A stretch of 64,000 bases of DNA from Mnemiopsis leidyi (lineage: Eukaryota > Ctenophora > Tentaculata > Lobata > Bolinopsidae): assembly GCA_000226015.1 (NCBI GenBank), contig JH157278.1:13645-77644 (forward strand). The letters run 5' to 3'. The position numbers were made by a program, and so were the translations under genes. Within the stretch, counting starts at the first letter, position 1, and each line of letters opens with the position of its first letter. Below the pieces are notes generated by a model. It was not told where the DNA came from, searched no databases, and saw only the letters and a list, made by a program, of their open reading frames with translations. Shown here piece after piece: positions 54,224 to 64,000 of this stretch.

Positions 54224-54408
54224 CACCAAGCGGGATTTCATAGAATATGATTTAGGGCTTGCTAGGGCCTTGCCCTGGAGCTGTTTGTTCTAAATTTTTC
54301 GTAAAACTGCACACTAAGTTTACACACTAACTCTGAAAGTCTGAACACACAAACAAACAGCTTCAGGACTACCATTGCAACTTTTTCATCTAAAATTTTG
54401 TAGCAGGA

Positions 54409-55461
54409 ATGCAACTGTTTAGGACATCTTTATGGATTGCCATCCTATCTGTCATCATACTTAATGTTTTTAGGATGTCAATATATCGGAATTCCGTCTG
54501 GCTTGCGAAGGGACTAATGGAGTACACCCGTGGAGGGTTTTTATCTGCAAGTAAGAATTTTAACTCCAGTGATTTAGATGTTGATTGTTCATCTAAGCAG
54601 TTTCTTATCACTGGATCAAATAGTGGCATTGGCAAACAGACAGCATTTGAGATTGCTAAAAGAGGAGGAACAGTGCATTTAGTTTGTAGAAACTCAGTGA
54701 CAGCTGAGGAGACAAGAAAGGAAATTGTAGAGAACACCAACAATGAGAATGTTCATGTTCATATCCTTGATTTGTCTCAACCTCGCAATGTTCACAAATT
54801 TGCTGCAAAATTTATTGATGAAAACAATGAAAAAGGACTCCATGTATTGATCAATAATGCTGGATGTATGGTCAATAAACGTGAGTTAACAGAAGATGGC
54901 TTGGAAAAGAACTTCGCTACAAACACCCTAGGAACATTCATTTTGACTGAACGTCTCTTACCTCTGTTGCAGCAGTCTGGAACAGATGAAAGTAAAGCAC
55001 GAGTTGTAACTGTTTCTTCCGGAGGAATGCTTACTAACAAGCTGGATCCTTTTGACTTACAGTTTAAAGAAATGAATCCATTTGACGGAACAATGGCTTA
55101 TGCTCAAAATAAAAGGCAACAAGTTATTATGACTGAGGAATGGGCCAAAAAATATGGTGATGTACAATTTACATCAATGCATCCTGGATGGGCAGACACT
55201 CCAGCAGTACGGACCGCAATGCCAGGTTTTTATGAGAAAATGAAAGACAAATTGAGATCAGTTGAGCAAGGAGCTGATACTGTTGTCTGGCTTGCTATCA
55301 CTAAGAATGACGTAGCTATCAATCAAAAAAACTCAGGGGAATTTTTCCAAGACAGATGTGTTGTGTGGAAACATCTTCCTCTAGCCTGGAGCAAGTCTAG
55401 CCAATCTGATGTGAATGTGCTTATGGATGAACTCCGTAAACTGAGTGACCAATTTAAGTGA
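54409..55461 (+). CDS. DHRS12: DHRS12-like short-chain dehydrogenase/reductase, intronless
   Basis: A single exon of 350 residues. An N-terminal hydrophobic segment is followed by MSIYRNSVWLAKGLMEYT, matching the human start MSLYRSVVWFAKGL, so Met23 could also be the start. Rossmann-fold SDR motifs: TGSNSGIG (68-75), LINNAGCM (149-152 core), catalytic Ser in VTVSSGG (about 203) and YAQNK (Tyr231, Lys235). The stretch NNAGCMVNKRELTEDGLEKNF is essentially identical to vertebrate DHRS12, as are FSSMHPGWADTP-like and GFFQDR-like regions. The substrate of DHRS12 is poorly known; an NAD(P)H-linked oxidoreductase acting on a lipid or carbonyl is inferred. An acceptor (tttgtagcag) ends 2 bases before the ATG, and AATAAA lies at 55515. 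Vertebrate orthologues have many introns, so introns were lost here or this is a retrocopy. Confidence 0.93.
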   Translation: MQLFRTSLWIAILSVIILNVFRMSIYRNSVWLAKGLMEYTRGGFLSASKNFNSSDLDVDCSSKQFLITGSNSGIGKQTAFEIAKRGGTVHLVCRNSVTAEETRKEIVENTNNENVHVHILDLSQPRNVHKFAAKFIDENNEKGLHVLINNAGCMVNKRELTEDGLEKNFATNTLGTFILTERLLPLLQQSGTDESKARVVTVSSGGMLTNKLDPFDLQFKEMNPFDGTMAYAQNKRQQVIMTEEWAKKYGDVQFTSMHPGWADTPAVRTAMPGFYEKMKDKLRSVEQGADTVVWLAITKNDVAINQKNSGEFFQDRCVVWKHLPLAWSKSSQSDVNVLMDELRKLSDQFK

Positions 55462-56561
55462 GTAAGCTGAAAGTTTATCACTACTTATTTTGGTCAACTT
55501 ATCAAAGAACTGAAAATAAACAGGTCCAAAACTTACATTAAATGTTTGTGAATTGTAGATAATCGATTAATGTTTAATTTATTTTTACCTTGGAGCTTTT
55601 TTATGCAGTGAAAATTTTGATCATGAACCAGTTTAAAAGATATGGGGTGCTTGATGAAGTAATAATGCATCAGATAACTTGACGACATAGTGATCAATAA
55701 TGTGCGGTTTTGCTGACTTAGTTCTGCCATTCTGCTTGATTTCGTGACCCTCGATTTCGTTTCACTGCATAAATTTTGACAGTGTTTTTTTCTTTTATTG
55801 TTGCCCAAGGTTTACAAAACCTGTGATACAACTTGATAAAATTCATAATATTTTATGAAAGTACCCTTTTTCTACCCCAAAAGATTAGGAGTTCATTCCC
55901 CATACAAAACTACCACCAGTTAAGTGCTGCTTAAAATTGAAATTTTGAATTTGGTTATTTATACTTATATCGTTCACCAGTCAAATAATGCTTGTGATAA
56001 TAACCTGATCAGTGATTACCATGTGTTTGAATATGCTATGCCGAAGTCAGAACATTCTTGGAGGTGACACTTACAAGTTTTAAGCACCTCAAAAAACATT
56101 TTTTCCAACAGCTATACTCTTTTAAATGAACGAGACACATGAAATTTGACCAATATCATCCAAAGGTAATACCCATTACCTCACATAACTCTTGTTTCAT
56201 TTAGCAACTTTATATAAATATTGTGTTATGAGCCAAAACCACTTACACGTTTTTGGCTATTAGATAATTTACTATTGTAAAGAATTTTGTGATTTTGTTA
56301 TGATCTAGTTTTTATTATGCTGTTAAAAACTGTTACAAAATAGAAACATTTGCAAAAATGTATTTAGACATTGATTTCATTCAAAGTGGTTTGAATTGTA
56401 GTTTAATATGGTGAAAGATAGAAAACGCAAAAAAATCTTGTTGGATATGAAATTTTAACAGACGACATTTTACCTATGAAACTTGAGTAACACATTCTTG
56501 TTCATTGTCCTCCAATTTTCATGTATATTTAACCTCAACTTTAAACAAAGCTAGACATACC
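55462..56561. other. intergenic spacer
   Basis: AT-rich, no supported gene. The 91-residue minus frame near 55533-55808 has no family features. Confidence 0.3.
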
Positions 56562-57606
56562 ATGCTCGGCAAAGTTTATCTCCTTTTGTACAACTGCTGC
56601 CTGGCATTTGGGTGGAGCCTGGTTCTTGTTTACACGCTATATGAGCTCTACAGTACCGAAAATACAACAACTGTTTACAAGAAAGTTGAAGTGGCGTTGA
56701 AGTTGTCTCAGTCTCTTGCTCTCTTGGAGATTGTTCATGCTGCAGTTGGGCTTGTTCGCTCATCCCCAATTACTACATTTATCCAGGTATCAATGTCATA
56801 CTGCAATGTTGACTATATGACCTTGATTTAAATTTTGAAGGGTCTGTTCTATTTGCCAAATCAGTAGCTTAACATTCGAATTCTGCAAGATAAAATTAAC
56901 AGGTTCAATCTCGACTTGTGGTTCTGTGGCTGGTGTTGGACCCTGTGAAGGAGGTCCAGGCTGACTTCAATGTACCCATGATGATCTGCGCTTGGAGTGT
57001 TGCTGAAATTGTTAGGTCTGATGGTTGAGTGTTTGTAATATCGATCAGAAGTCGTTCCTCATGGCTGCTGTTGTACAAATATCGCTATTAAAATCTCTTT
57101 TTTCGATATAAACTTGAGTGTAGTACCTAACATTCTTTAAGGTATATACCAATTGCACAGGTACTGGTATTACGCATTATCACTTGTAGACAAAGTGCCA
57201 TATTTCCTGACCTGGGCAAGATATTCCTTCTTCACTTTCCTCTATCCTATTGGAGTTTCTGGAGAACTCCTCACTATCTACAGGTTTGCATATCATAACT
57301 TACTCTCTGGAGAATTTAGAAAATTCAACGAGTAATCAATTTCATTTGACACAACAATTAAGTGAAATTCTCAGTTTTATGACCTTATTTCTTTTCAGCA
57401 TTCTCCCTCACGTCACCTCGAGTGGAATGTACTCAATCTCGATGCCAAACAAACTGAACGTCTCGTTTAGCTACCCGACCTTCCTCATTATCTACATGTT
57501 GGGCTACTTCCCTTATCTGCCTAAACTCTACACCCACATGCTGAGACAAAGATCCAAGGTTCTTGGCGCTAGTCCCGCTGTCGAGAGTCAGAAGAAAAGT
57601 AGTTAA
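56562..57606 (+). CDS. HACD: very-long-chain 3-hydroxyacyl-CoA dehydratase (HACD/PTPLA)
   Basis: Exons 56562-56786, 56903-57015, 57161-57283 and 57399-57606 give 222 residues in agreeing phases (human HACD2 254). Landmarks: YLLLYNCCLAFGWSLVL, LLEIVHAAVGLVRSSP, VAEIVRYWYYALSL, and LYPIGVSGELLTIY, which carries the catalytic Tyr (about 141) and Glu (about 148) seven residues apart. MYSISMPNKLNVSF and a final membrane span follow, then a polar tail. Six membrane segments are expected, in the endoplasmic reticulum. The enzyme removes water from 3-hydroxyacyl-CoA, the third step of fatty-acid elongation. The N terminus is short; an upstream exon is possible because the frame stays open with a splice acceptor-like ctag before the ATG. 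Confidence 0.94.
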
Positions 57607-58078
57607 ATCTGGACAGGTGTGATAAACATTAAATAGCTGACGTTAGGAGGAGTGTTTCACGTCTTTTTTGTCGTTTTACACCTTTCTAGGAAGCTCTGTT
57701 CTTTGTGTAACGTATCGTTGTTTGTTTTATGATACATAAAATAACTAGAGACTAGAGAGGTGTATTTTACGCTTTAAGAATTTGTGTCTTTGATTGAAGA
57801 GGTGTGCAATTTTGAGTGCCTTATTTTACTTCAGAATTGGGGATTGTTTATTACTCTTTGATAATTGTTGATTTGTGTCTGATAATGACGTTTTTGTTTC
57901 ATTTATGGTATGGTTGGGAAAACCAGAAAAAAGTAAAAAGAAATTGAACTTTTCGACTTTGTCCCTTTCATGGTTATGATAATCTAGAAAAAAGGCAGAT
58001 GTGCAAGTATATATTGCCGCGCTTGTTTATTATTTTTTGTGTATCCATGTTATCTACTCACATTTCCAACAAAAGCAG
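57607..58078. other. intergenic spacer
   Basis: T-rich spacer between HACD and RTRAF; no gene. Confidence 0.3.
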
Positions 58079-60873
58079 ATGTTATCAATACAAAGAAAGT
58101 TACGAACGTTGCAATATCACTCTCCTGATCACTTTTCATTGAGCAGTGACGATGATGTCAGAAACATTGTCAACTGGCTGGAAAATCAGAAAATCAGGTA
58201 TGTTTGATGATTCATTTGATAACATTTCATTTGATAACACTGTTATGTCGTTGGTCGCTATTAAAGTATTGAAGCTATTTTGGGCTAAACTTCGTTCCAT
58301 TACTCCTCGTGTCTTTGACAGAGCTTGCTTTTCAGGTACTATAGTATAAAAGACAGAAGTGTATTGCAAGGTGAAGATTGGAAAAGAAACACCGCCTCAT
58401 ATCTCAAACAACTTAAATGTCCCTATGGGTTTGAGAAACATCAGAATGCAGCTCTTGACTGGCTCCTTAATTACGCCGTCAGATTGGAATTTGCTGATCA
58501 AAAAGACAATATCAAGTAAGAGATATGTTATAGACATATAGAGATACATTTGAGATGGTATAAAGATACATTCTAGATCTATCTTGCGAGATTGATCGGA
58601 AGATTTTTCATTTTAAAAACCTGCTCAGATTATCCTTTCTCCAAATCAATACAGTTTTCTGCCAGTGATCAAGCAGCTAAGTTGAGGATAACGGAGGATG
58701 AAAACGTGGCCCCTCTGGACGTAAACAGTGTGCAGTTTAAAAACAGTGTCAACAAACTTCGAGAATTTCTCAGAATACCTCCACATCATGACTATCTTCA
58801 GGCAAGTTACTAGCGCTCAATCATCAACCTAGTCAGTAGTCAATTACAAGATTTTCCAGATTCTGACAGTGAACTCTGACTTCATTAACTTGTACATCAG
58901 GCGCTTATTCCAATCCAATTTTATCTAATATGTTCGTATTTGTTAACGCGTGTCCTGCGCGCAGTAGGCGCAGAATTGTTTATTTCGACGTTCAGACGCA
59001 GTTTAATTCCTTGCGACTCCTGTATGTACCTTTAAGTCGCCCCATTCCAGACCTAATGGTTCGATGCTAAATGGCCCTTATGACAATATGACATGGGCTT
59101 CTGTTCATAGGCTATATTAGCATAACGTGAATTGAGTTGAAAGTAACGTAACGGTCTTGAATGCAGATCTCACCTTCACAGAATGTGATCCATTACTACA
59201 AGTGTGATGTGAAACGATAAGGTGACGCGATCCTCTACATACTTAAGATTGCCCTGACGAAGCCTGCAGAATGACATGATCTGATATAATTTAGGAGATC
59301 ATATTCTCCACCACATGCAAGGTGACAGTTTCATGTGATACCCGTCCCATCAAGAGAACAAATACCAAGCACCTCTACAAGCTAATGGGACCTGGGGTTT
59401 ACAAGCTCGTTAGGAGTGATCACGTCCCTGTGTGCAGTATAAATACGGAACGCCGACATATCGATCGTACCACATTTTCTATCCTTGTTTACAACCATTT
59501 CAGTTATGATGACTACTCCTCTGGAACAGCTCCTCTCCACCTACCTCTACTCCTCCCAGCAGATCTCACCTTCCCAGGACTTCCTCTACCAACTTCCTCT
59601 CCAGTATACCCCTCCTATCCATCCAACCTTCCTTTCTCCCTCCTACGCACCACCCCACCTTCAGCAGTTACCTCCAACTTCCCTTACAACCCCACCACCT
59701 CCCTACTCCTTCTCCACTTCGTCACCTCCATCCGACGCTAGTTCAGAAATAGTCCCCTCTGTCGTGATCCACCACAAACCTAGCTCCTACCCTCCTCCAC
59801 CCCCGGAAACCTGGAGAGACCAGACCGAGTACAGGACTAAGCTGATGGACTCTGCTATCTCCAAAACAGAACTCCTGGACCTGCTTTCTTACTACCCTCT
59901 CCAACCTCCCTCCTGTGGCAAAACCCGCAGATCGACCTCCTCCTCTTCGTCCTCCACCTCCGAGAAGCCCTACACCCGTCCCCGTCCCTCTCCTATCACC
60001 AACTCTCGGACCAGCTTCACCGCTACTCAGCTGGAGTTCCTGGAAGACCGCTTCAGACAGAACCCCAAGATCGACAGAGACGAACGGATGGAGCTGAGTC
60101 TGCAGATCGGAGTCTCGGAGACAGCTATTAGAACCTGGTTTCAGAACAGACGAGCTCGACAACGCCGGACGGAGACTTTGAAGAAGCAAGCAGAGCAAGC
60201 TGCTGAGACTGGCACTGTGGACGAAGTCAACATTCCTGCTCTTTGATTGTTTTTGTGTTTGATATATATTTGTCTAATGTAGCTATATAATATAAACATT
60301 TATATGTTATTCGTGACCTCAAGAAATGGTTGAGTTTTATTGCCTAGTAAATATTCGGTAGGTATGTATTGGAGTTTATTATTATATTATTGGAGTTTTA
60401 AGTAGAGTTTATTTAGCATTTTATTCAATCAGGTTTTGAAGGCGTGCAGAATTCTCGTTGAAAAACGACTGGGAGCTAATGCCGTGAAACGTAGTGGAGA
60501 TAAGATGACACTAAGTACACAAGAGGTGGGGAAATATAAATAATAACCGCTAGGTGGAGTTATCTTACTTGGCGGAAAATATTTACAGGCTACAGCAATA
60601 TAAACTTATGAACTTATGGTTGCTTATATAAACAAACACTAATTTGGAAAGTTATTCATGAAAGCTTATTCACAGATATTCATAAACGCTTATCCACAGA
60701 TTGGATTTGATCTTGGAGAAACAAGTCTAAACGAGGCAGGGAAAGCATTGCGACTTTTACACATAGACGAACTGCGGCTGTTACAGACTCAAATAAACGA
60801 GGCGATTGTGGCGGCACAATCCCAGACTGCCGACCCTAAAACAGACACAACGCTAGGAAAAGTGGGTCGTTAA
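58079..60873 (+). CDS. RTRAF: RNA transcription, translation and transport factor RTRAF (C14orf166/hCLE), host of a homeobox gene
   Basis: Exons 58079-58197, 58336-58515, 58666-58801, 60433-60525 and 60700-60873 give 233 residues with agreeing phases (human 244). The start MLSIQRKLRTLQYHSPDHF matches the family, as do IVNWLENQKIRYYSIKDR, AALDWLLNYAVRLEF and VLKACRILVEKRL. The C terminus ALRLLHIDELRLLQTQINEAIVA...ADPKTDTTLGKVGR is almost the same as human. RTRAF is a subunit of the RTCB tRNA-ligase complex and binds RNA polymerase II and the cap. Intron 3 (58802-60432) begins with GC (cttcag/gcaagt) rather than GT and contains a homeobox gene on the same strand. An acceptor-type cag abuts the ATG. 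Confidence 0.95.
58814..59437. other. intron sequence of RTRAF, upstream of the homeobox gene
   Basis: No ORF of note. It should hold the homeobox gene's control region. Confidence 0.3.
59438..59445 (+). promoter_or_regulatory. TATA box candidate of the nested homeobox gene
   Basis: TATAAATA lies 68 bases upstream of the ATG at 59506, placing a start of transcription near 59468. The nested gene would thus have its own promoter inside RTRAF intron 3. Confidence 0.5.
59506..60246 (+). CDS. PRD-like homeobox transcription factor, nested in RTRAF intron 3
   Basis: A single coding exon of 246 residues. The N-terminal 160 residues are rich in Pro, Ser, Thr, Tyr and Gln, typical of an activation region. 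The homeodomain (about 164-223) runs from NSRTSFTATQLEFLEDRF to VSETAIRTWFQNRRARQRR, with Trp48, Phe49, Gln50, Asn51 and Arg53 in place. Helix 1 and the NRRAR ending suit the PRD/PRD-like class. Gln at position 50, not Ser or Lys, makes it PRD-like; no paired domain is present. The helix 2 region (NPKIDRDERMELSLQIG) is divergent, so the family is not named. It probably acts as a developmental DNA-binding regulator in the nucleus. A second ATG follows directly. An acceptor (accatttcag) ends 2 bases before the start. Confidence 0.9.
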   Translation: MMTTPLEQLLSTYLYSSQQISPSQDFLYQLPLQYTPPIHPTFLSPSYAPPHLQQLPPTSLTTPPPPYSFSTSSPPSDASSEIVPSVVIHHKPSSYPPPPPETWRDQTEYRTKLMDSAISKTELLDLLSYYPLQPPSCGKTRRSTSSSSSSTSEKPYTRPRPSPITNSRTSFTATQLEFLEDRFRQNPKIDRDERMELSLQIGVSETAIRTWFQNRRARQRRTETLKKQAEQAAETGTVDEVNIPAL

Positions 60874-61301
60874 CATCTGAGTTGGGTATTGTTGTGAGTT
60901 TTGCACGTTCAGGTTTTGATAGTTTCGACGTTTATTAAGTTCGGTTGTTTATTTTGCGGACCTTCGATCACTTGATGTATTTTTAGTTGACGTTTATGGT
61001 GTTTTATGTTAATTTAATTTGTTTTCATATTCTGCAGCGATTGTTTATTTGCTGATTGGCGAAAATCATAAATAGTTATTAATTTGTGCATAAAAGAACA
61101 ATATAATACGTCATACGTATTCAAAAATTAACATTGACGACATAAAATATTACACCTTATAACAAGATATAACCTTTTACTAGATCAGGAAACTTTTACT
61201 AGATATGTGAAAGGTGACTGTAATATTCCCATATCATGCTATACACTCATTTGTCGAGCACATATAGATAGAAGTAGATTGGAAGTGGGTAAAACAGCAA
61301 G
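60874..61301. other. intergenic spacer
   Basis: AT-rich, no gene. Confidence 0.3.
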
Positions 61302-62306
61302 ATGTGGTCATGGTATCTCAGACAGCTCAGTTCTCGTCCATTGCTCACCGGAATGTGGTCCACAGCTGGGATTCTCTTTACCGGTGACGTCATTGCTCAG
61401 CAGGTAGTGTAACATTGTCAGTAAGCAATGTCACAGAAGTGTAGTCAGTAGTTTTCTAGATTCTGGTGGTTCGTTTGAAACACGTAGTGCTTGCTGTCTA
61501 CCTTAAATTTACATTGGAAAACATGGGGATATATATATGTATGTTTTTGTATGATTGCCTAAAATTTGCAGCTTGTAGAAAAGAAGGTCAAACATGATTG
61601 GGTACGATCTGCTAGGATGACAGCAATTGGTTGTTTTTTAGTCGGACCAGTCCTTCGAACTTGGTACTTGACACTGGACAAAGTATGTACACATTTCCAC
61701 TTCTTTCTCTTGAATTAACATTCTTATCTTAGCGACTGAAATATTCATTTGATCAGATCATGGTCGAACTCAGCTTTTTAATCATGGATCGTTTCAGATG
61801 TTCGGAAGTCAAATGTTACTCTCAACTGCTATGAAGAAACTTATGACCGATCAGTTGTGTTTCGCCCCTTGTTTTCTGACTGTTTTTATTAGTGTTAACA
61901 GTTTGCTGCAGGGCAATTCAACGGACATGATTAGCGATCAATTGAAGTAAGTTATTCCTTTAAAATTTTTATCCAATTTTAATAATTCTTGAGTTTTTGT
62001 TTTCTAGTTTTTAAATACTATAATTTTTCACCCTTTCTAATTTTGTCGTTTATACTGTTGATATTGCTGCATTTATCAACACGTCCCATAACTTGCAGGT
62101 CAGACTTATTGCCGATCTTGGTAACAAACTGGATGGTATGGGGTCCGTTCCAGACCCTAAACTTTACGTTAATCCCGCTGCAACACCGACTTTTATGTGC
62201 AAATTTAGTAGCTCTAGTTTGGAACACTTACCTAGCCAGTAAGGCTAACTCTCAGATAGATAATATCGACTCCAGAGATGGGAAACTCTTGTTGACTGAT
62301 AAATGA
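61302..62306 (+). CDS. MPV17-like: Mpv17/PMP22-family membrane protein, copy 1
   Basis: Exons 61302-61403, 61572-61682, 61798-61946 and 62099-62306 give 189 residues in agreeing phases. Family landmarks: MWSWYLRQLSSRPLLTG, STAGILFTGDVIAQQ, FLVGPVLRTWYLTLDK, TDQLCFAPCFL and the signature NWMVWGPFQTLNFTLIPLQHR, then LVALVWNTYLASK. Four membrane spans are expected. Relatives sit in the inner mitochondrial membrane or peroxisome (MPV17, PXMP2, MPV17L2); which subfamily cannot be decided by eye. AAG precedes the ATG directly. A close relative follows 650 bases downstream with the same intron positions and phases (0, 0, 2). Confidence 0.92.
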
Positions 62307-62960
62307 CAAGAATCAACGATATTTGACCTTTTTGTGTAACTGTTTGTATCTTATTTTTAAAACGTTCATTACTGAACGGTATTTCTTGGGAAGGATATCA
62401 TGTGAAGGCGATTGACCAATGAAGAGTTTGGCACGGCTGTTACATGATGTAAAAATATTGTGACCCCTCCCCCAACAAATTGTGACCCCCTTCCTAAAAA
62501 TACCGTTCTCGACAATTTCTCCCTAGGATTTTTAAAGGTTTTTTTTAAACAACATCAATTAATAACATTGAAATTGACAAATAAATTTGTTGCAGGATAT
62601 TGTAATTTATTTTTGTGATTAAATCATGTTTCATTTTCGTTTTTTGAACGTGTATATAATTCCTTCTCAATAAAGGTAGTGATATTAAAGATACACAAGT
62701 ACATTTTTATATGAATGTAATTATGGATACATACATAAGTTTAATATCAGTAAAAAGTAATTCCATTCTCGCCCTTAACTTACTTATTCACAGATGCAAA
62801 TCATGATTTACAGCAACAGGATGGGAAGTTGACCCTGCAGTATTTTTTATCCAAATCTTGCTAAGTTAACACGACGGCTTTCCTCTCTACAAAACGAAGT
62901 TTTCAAAGGTATAGCTTCCAGTCAGATTGCAATAAGCGGTGGTATTACGGGTGACGTCTA
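62307..62960. other. intergenic spacer between the two Mpv17-like genes
   Basis: AT-rich, no gene. A possible polyadenylation signal AATAAA lies near 62669. Confidence 0.3.
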
Positions 62961-64000
62961 ATGAGGGCTTTCCTGCGATGGTACTCACACAATTTGAAGA
63001 AACACCAGTTTGCAATGAATATGGTTACAACAGGAACTGTTTTCTTTGTTGGGGATATCTTGTCTCAACAGGTAAGATAAGACTACTTACGTAGAAAATA
63101 TCTTGACTAGTATATATATTTTGCTTATATATGTAGCATTTTCTAGACCTCTTATTTTCTAGAACTTTTCTACTGCGCTATCTTAACCTTCGCTACCCTC
63201 TCGAACTTGACTTATTCAAGTTACCCAGGTTATAGAGAAGAAAGGGAAAGAACACAAGTTAGAGCGAACTCTCAGATCGATTACAGTAGGATCGTTCTAC
63301 ATCGCTCCTTTCATTACCTACCTGTACAACTTCGTGGACAAAGTGAGGATTTGTTAATTTGTAAACTTGCTGAAAAGGGATAAACCCTGGTAAATCTAAA
63401 CAGTCGAGTTTGGAGGTTATGTAGTGTTAGTGTGTGTGTGCGTGTCACGTGTGTGTATGTAACAGTACAATGTTACAGTGATGAACTTGCATGTGAACTA
63501 TTTTGTTGTACAAATGTACACGAAGTTGATGAAAATGTTTAAACTCAATAACAACTATCAGGAAGAGAGATTGATCCAGTGACATTTTACCTCCTTTAAG
63601 GTGTAATCATGTTTCAAATATTCCTCTAGGTGTTCGGCCCATCTCAAACTATCCCAAAATCCTTGAAAAAGACCGGTGTTATTTGCCTTTTCAGTCCTAT
63701 TGTTAGCGGAGGTTACGTAATCTGTAACAATATGCTGCAGGGAAAATCCATCAACTTCACCATTGATCAACTGAAGTAAGGAACTTTCAGTAACCTGCCT
63801 TACCATAGCAATCATTGAACATATACTTTTAAGTAGGATCTTTTCTGTTATAACAGTACCTTAACAGACCTTGGCTATCCACCGTTTCTCCCTCAAGCAA
63901 TCTATATTCGTAATTCGCTGTTTAAATTTTCTCAGTAGATAAGTCAGACAAACCAAATACCAAGACAAATCCCCAGGAAGGATTTACCGACGATAGTGGT
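62961..64000 (+). CDS. MPV17-like: Mpv17/PMP22-family membrane protein, copy 2 (cut by window end)
   Basis: Exons 62961-63071, 63229-63342 and 63630-63775, with a fourth exon starting at 63977 and continuing past the window. Visible protein: MRAFLRWYSHNLKKHQFAMN, TGTVFFVGDILSQQ, SITVGSFYIAPFITYLYNFVDK, and NNMLQGKSINFTIDQLKKDLPTIV. Copy 1 has the matching NSLLQGNSTDMISDQLKSDLLPILV, and the intron phases are identical, so the pair arose by tandem duplication. The proteins now differ at most positions, so the duplication is not recent. The fourth exon was chosen because KKDLPTIV continues the family pattern before the expected NWMVW. Confidence 0.9.

Noticed and set aside
59743-60198. 151-codon minus-strand frame
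   Set aside because: Antisense of the homeobox exon.
1-64000. LTR retroelements, Polintons or CRISPR-like arrays
   Set aside because: No long direct terminal repeats, gag, pol or capsid frames were seen, and the tandem repeats present lack spacer structure.

Overview
This is a eukaryotic, clearly metazoan, window. Genes are split by GT-AG introns, and the set includes an integrin alpha chain with FG-GAP repeats and a GFFKR tail, a class A GPCR, a HEXIM-type P-TEFb inhibitor, a homeobox gene and a secreted Ig-VWD-C8 protein. Coding exons use the standard code, introns are often 100-400 bases, and non-coding DNA is AT-rich. My best guess is a non-bilaterian or other early-branching invertebrate, possibly a ctenophore. 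That rests mainly on frequent intron-nested genes and acceptor-like sites sitting against start codons, both of which I recall from ctenophores. It is inference, not proof.

Layout from left to right: exons of an unidentified gene (about 0.4-1.9 kb); THOC3 (+), MPDU1 (+) and a seven-finger zinc-finger protein (+) up to 7.7 kb; then PSMD4/Rpn10 (+, 8.2-27.0 kb), whose eight exons are spread over 19 kb. PSMD4 intron 3 contains a lysosomal-type alpha-mannosidase (-) and a secreted Ig-VWD-C8 gene (+). Its intron 7 contains an unidentified secreted cysteine-containing protein (-) and a four-EF-hand protein (-). From 27.3 to 33.0 kb lies an integrin alpha gene (-) with two candidate mutually exclusive last exons, each encoding its own furin-like site, membrane span and tail. 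From 33 to 35.3 kb there is an assembly gap and a cluster of very small inverted-repeat elements. GNL2 (-) runs from 35.9 to 42.9 kb with a GPCR (+) inside its intron 5. NDUFB8-like (-) and HEXIM-like (-) follow.

From 48.7 to 53.2 kb is a repeat-rich island: a tRNA-derived SINE, a LINE reverse-transcriptase fragment, GC-rich minisatellites, and more of the tiny elements, several flanked by 8-bp target duplications. After it come an intronless DHRS12-like gene (+), HACD (+), RTRAF/C14orf166 (+) with a PRD-like homeobox gene (+) inside its GC-AG intron 3, and two tandem Mpv17-family genes (+), the second running off the window.

Themes: (1) broadly expressed host genes (proteasome, ribosome biogenesis, RNA ligase complex) carry guest genes of more specialised type in long introns, usually on the opposite strand. 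(2) Many start codons lie 0-15 bases after a strong splice acceptor, which suggests leader trans-splicing or 5' UTR introns. (3) A family of 50-100 bp TTG...CAA elements with 8-bp target duplications has been active here, including inside each other and inside a LINE remnant. Exon borders were placed by eye from splice signals, reading-frame phase and protein similarity from memory. No search was run.
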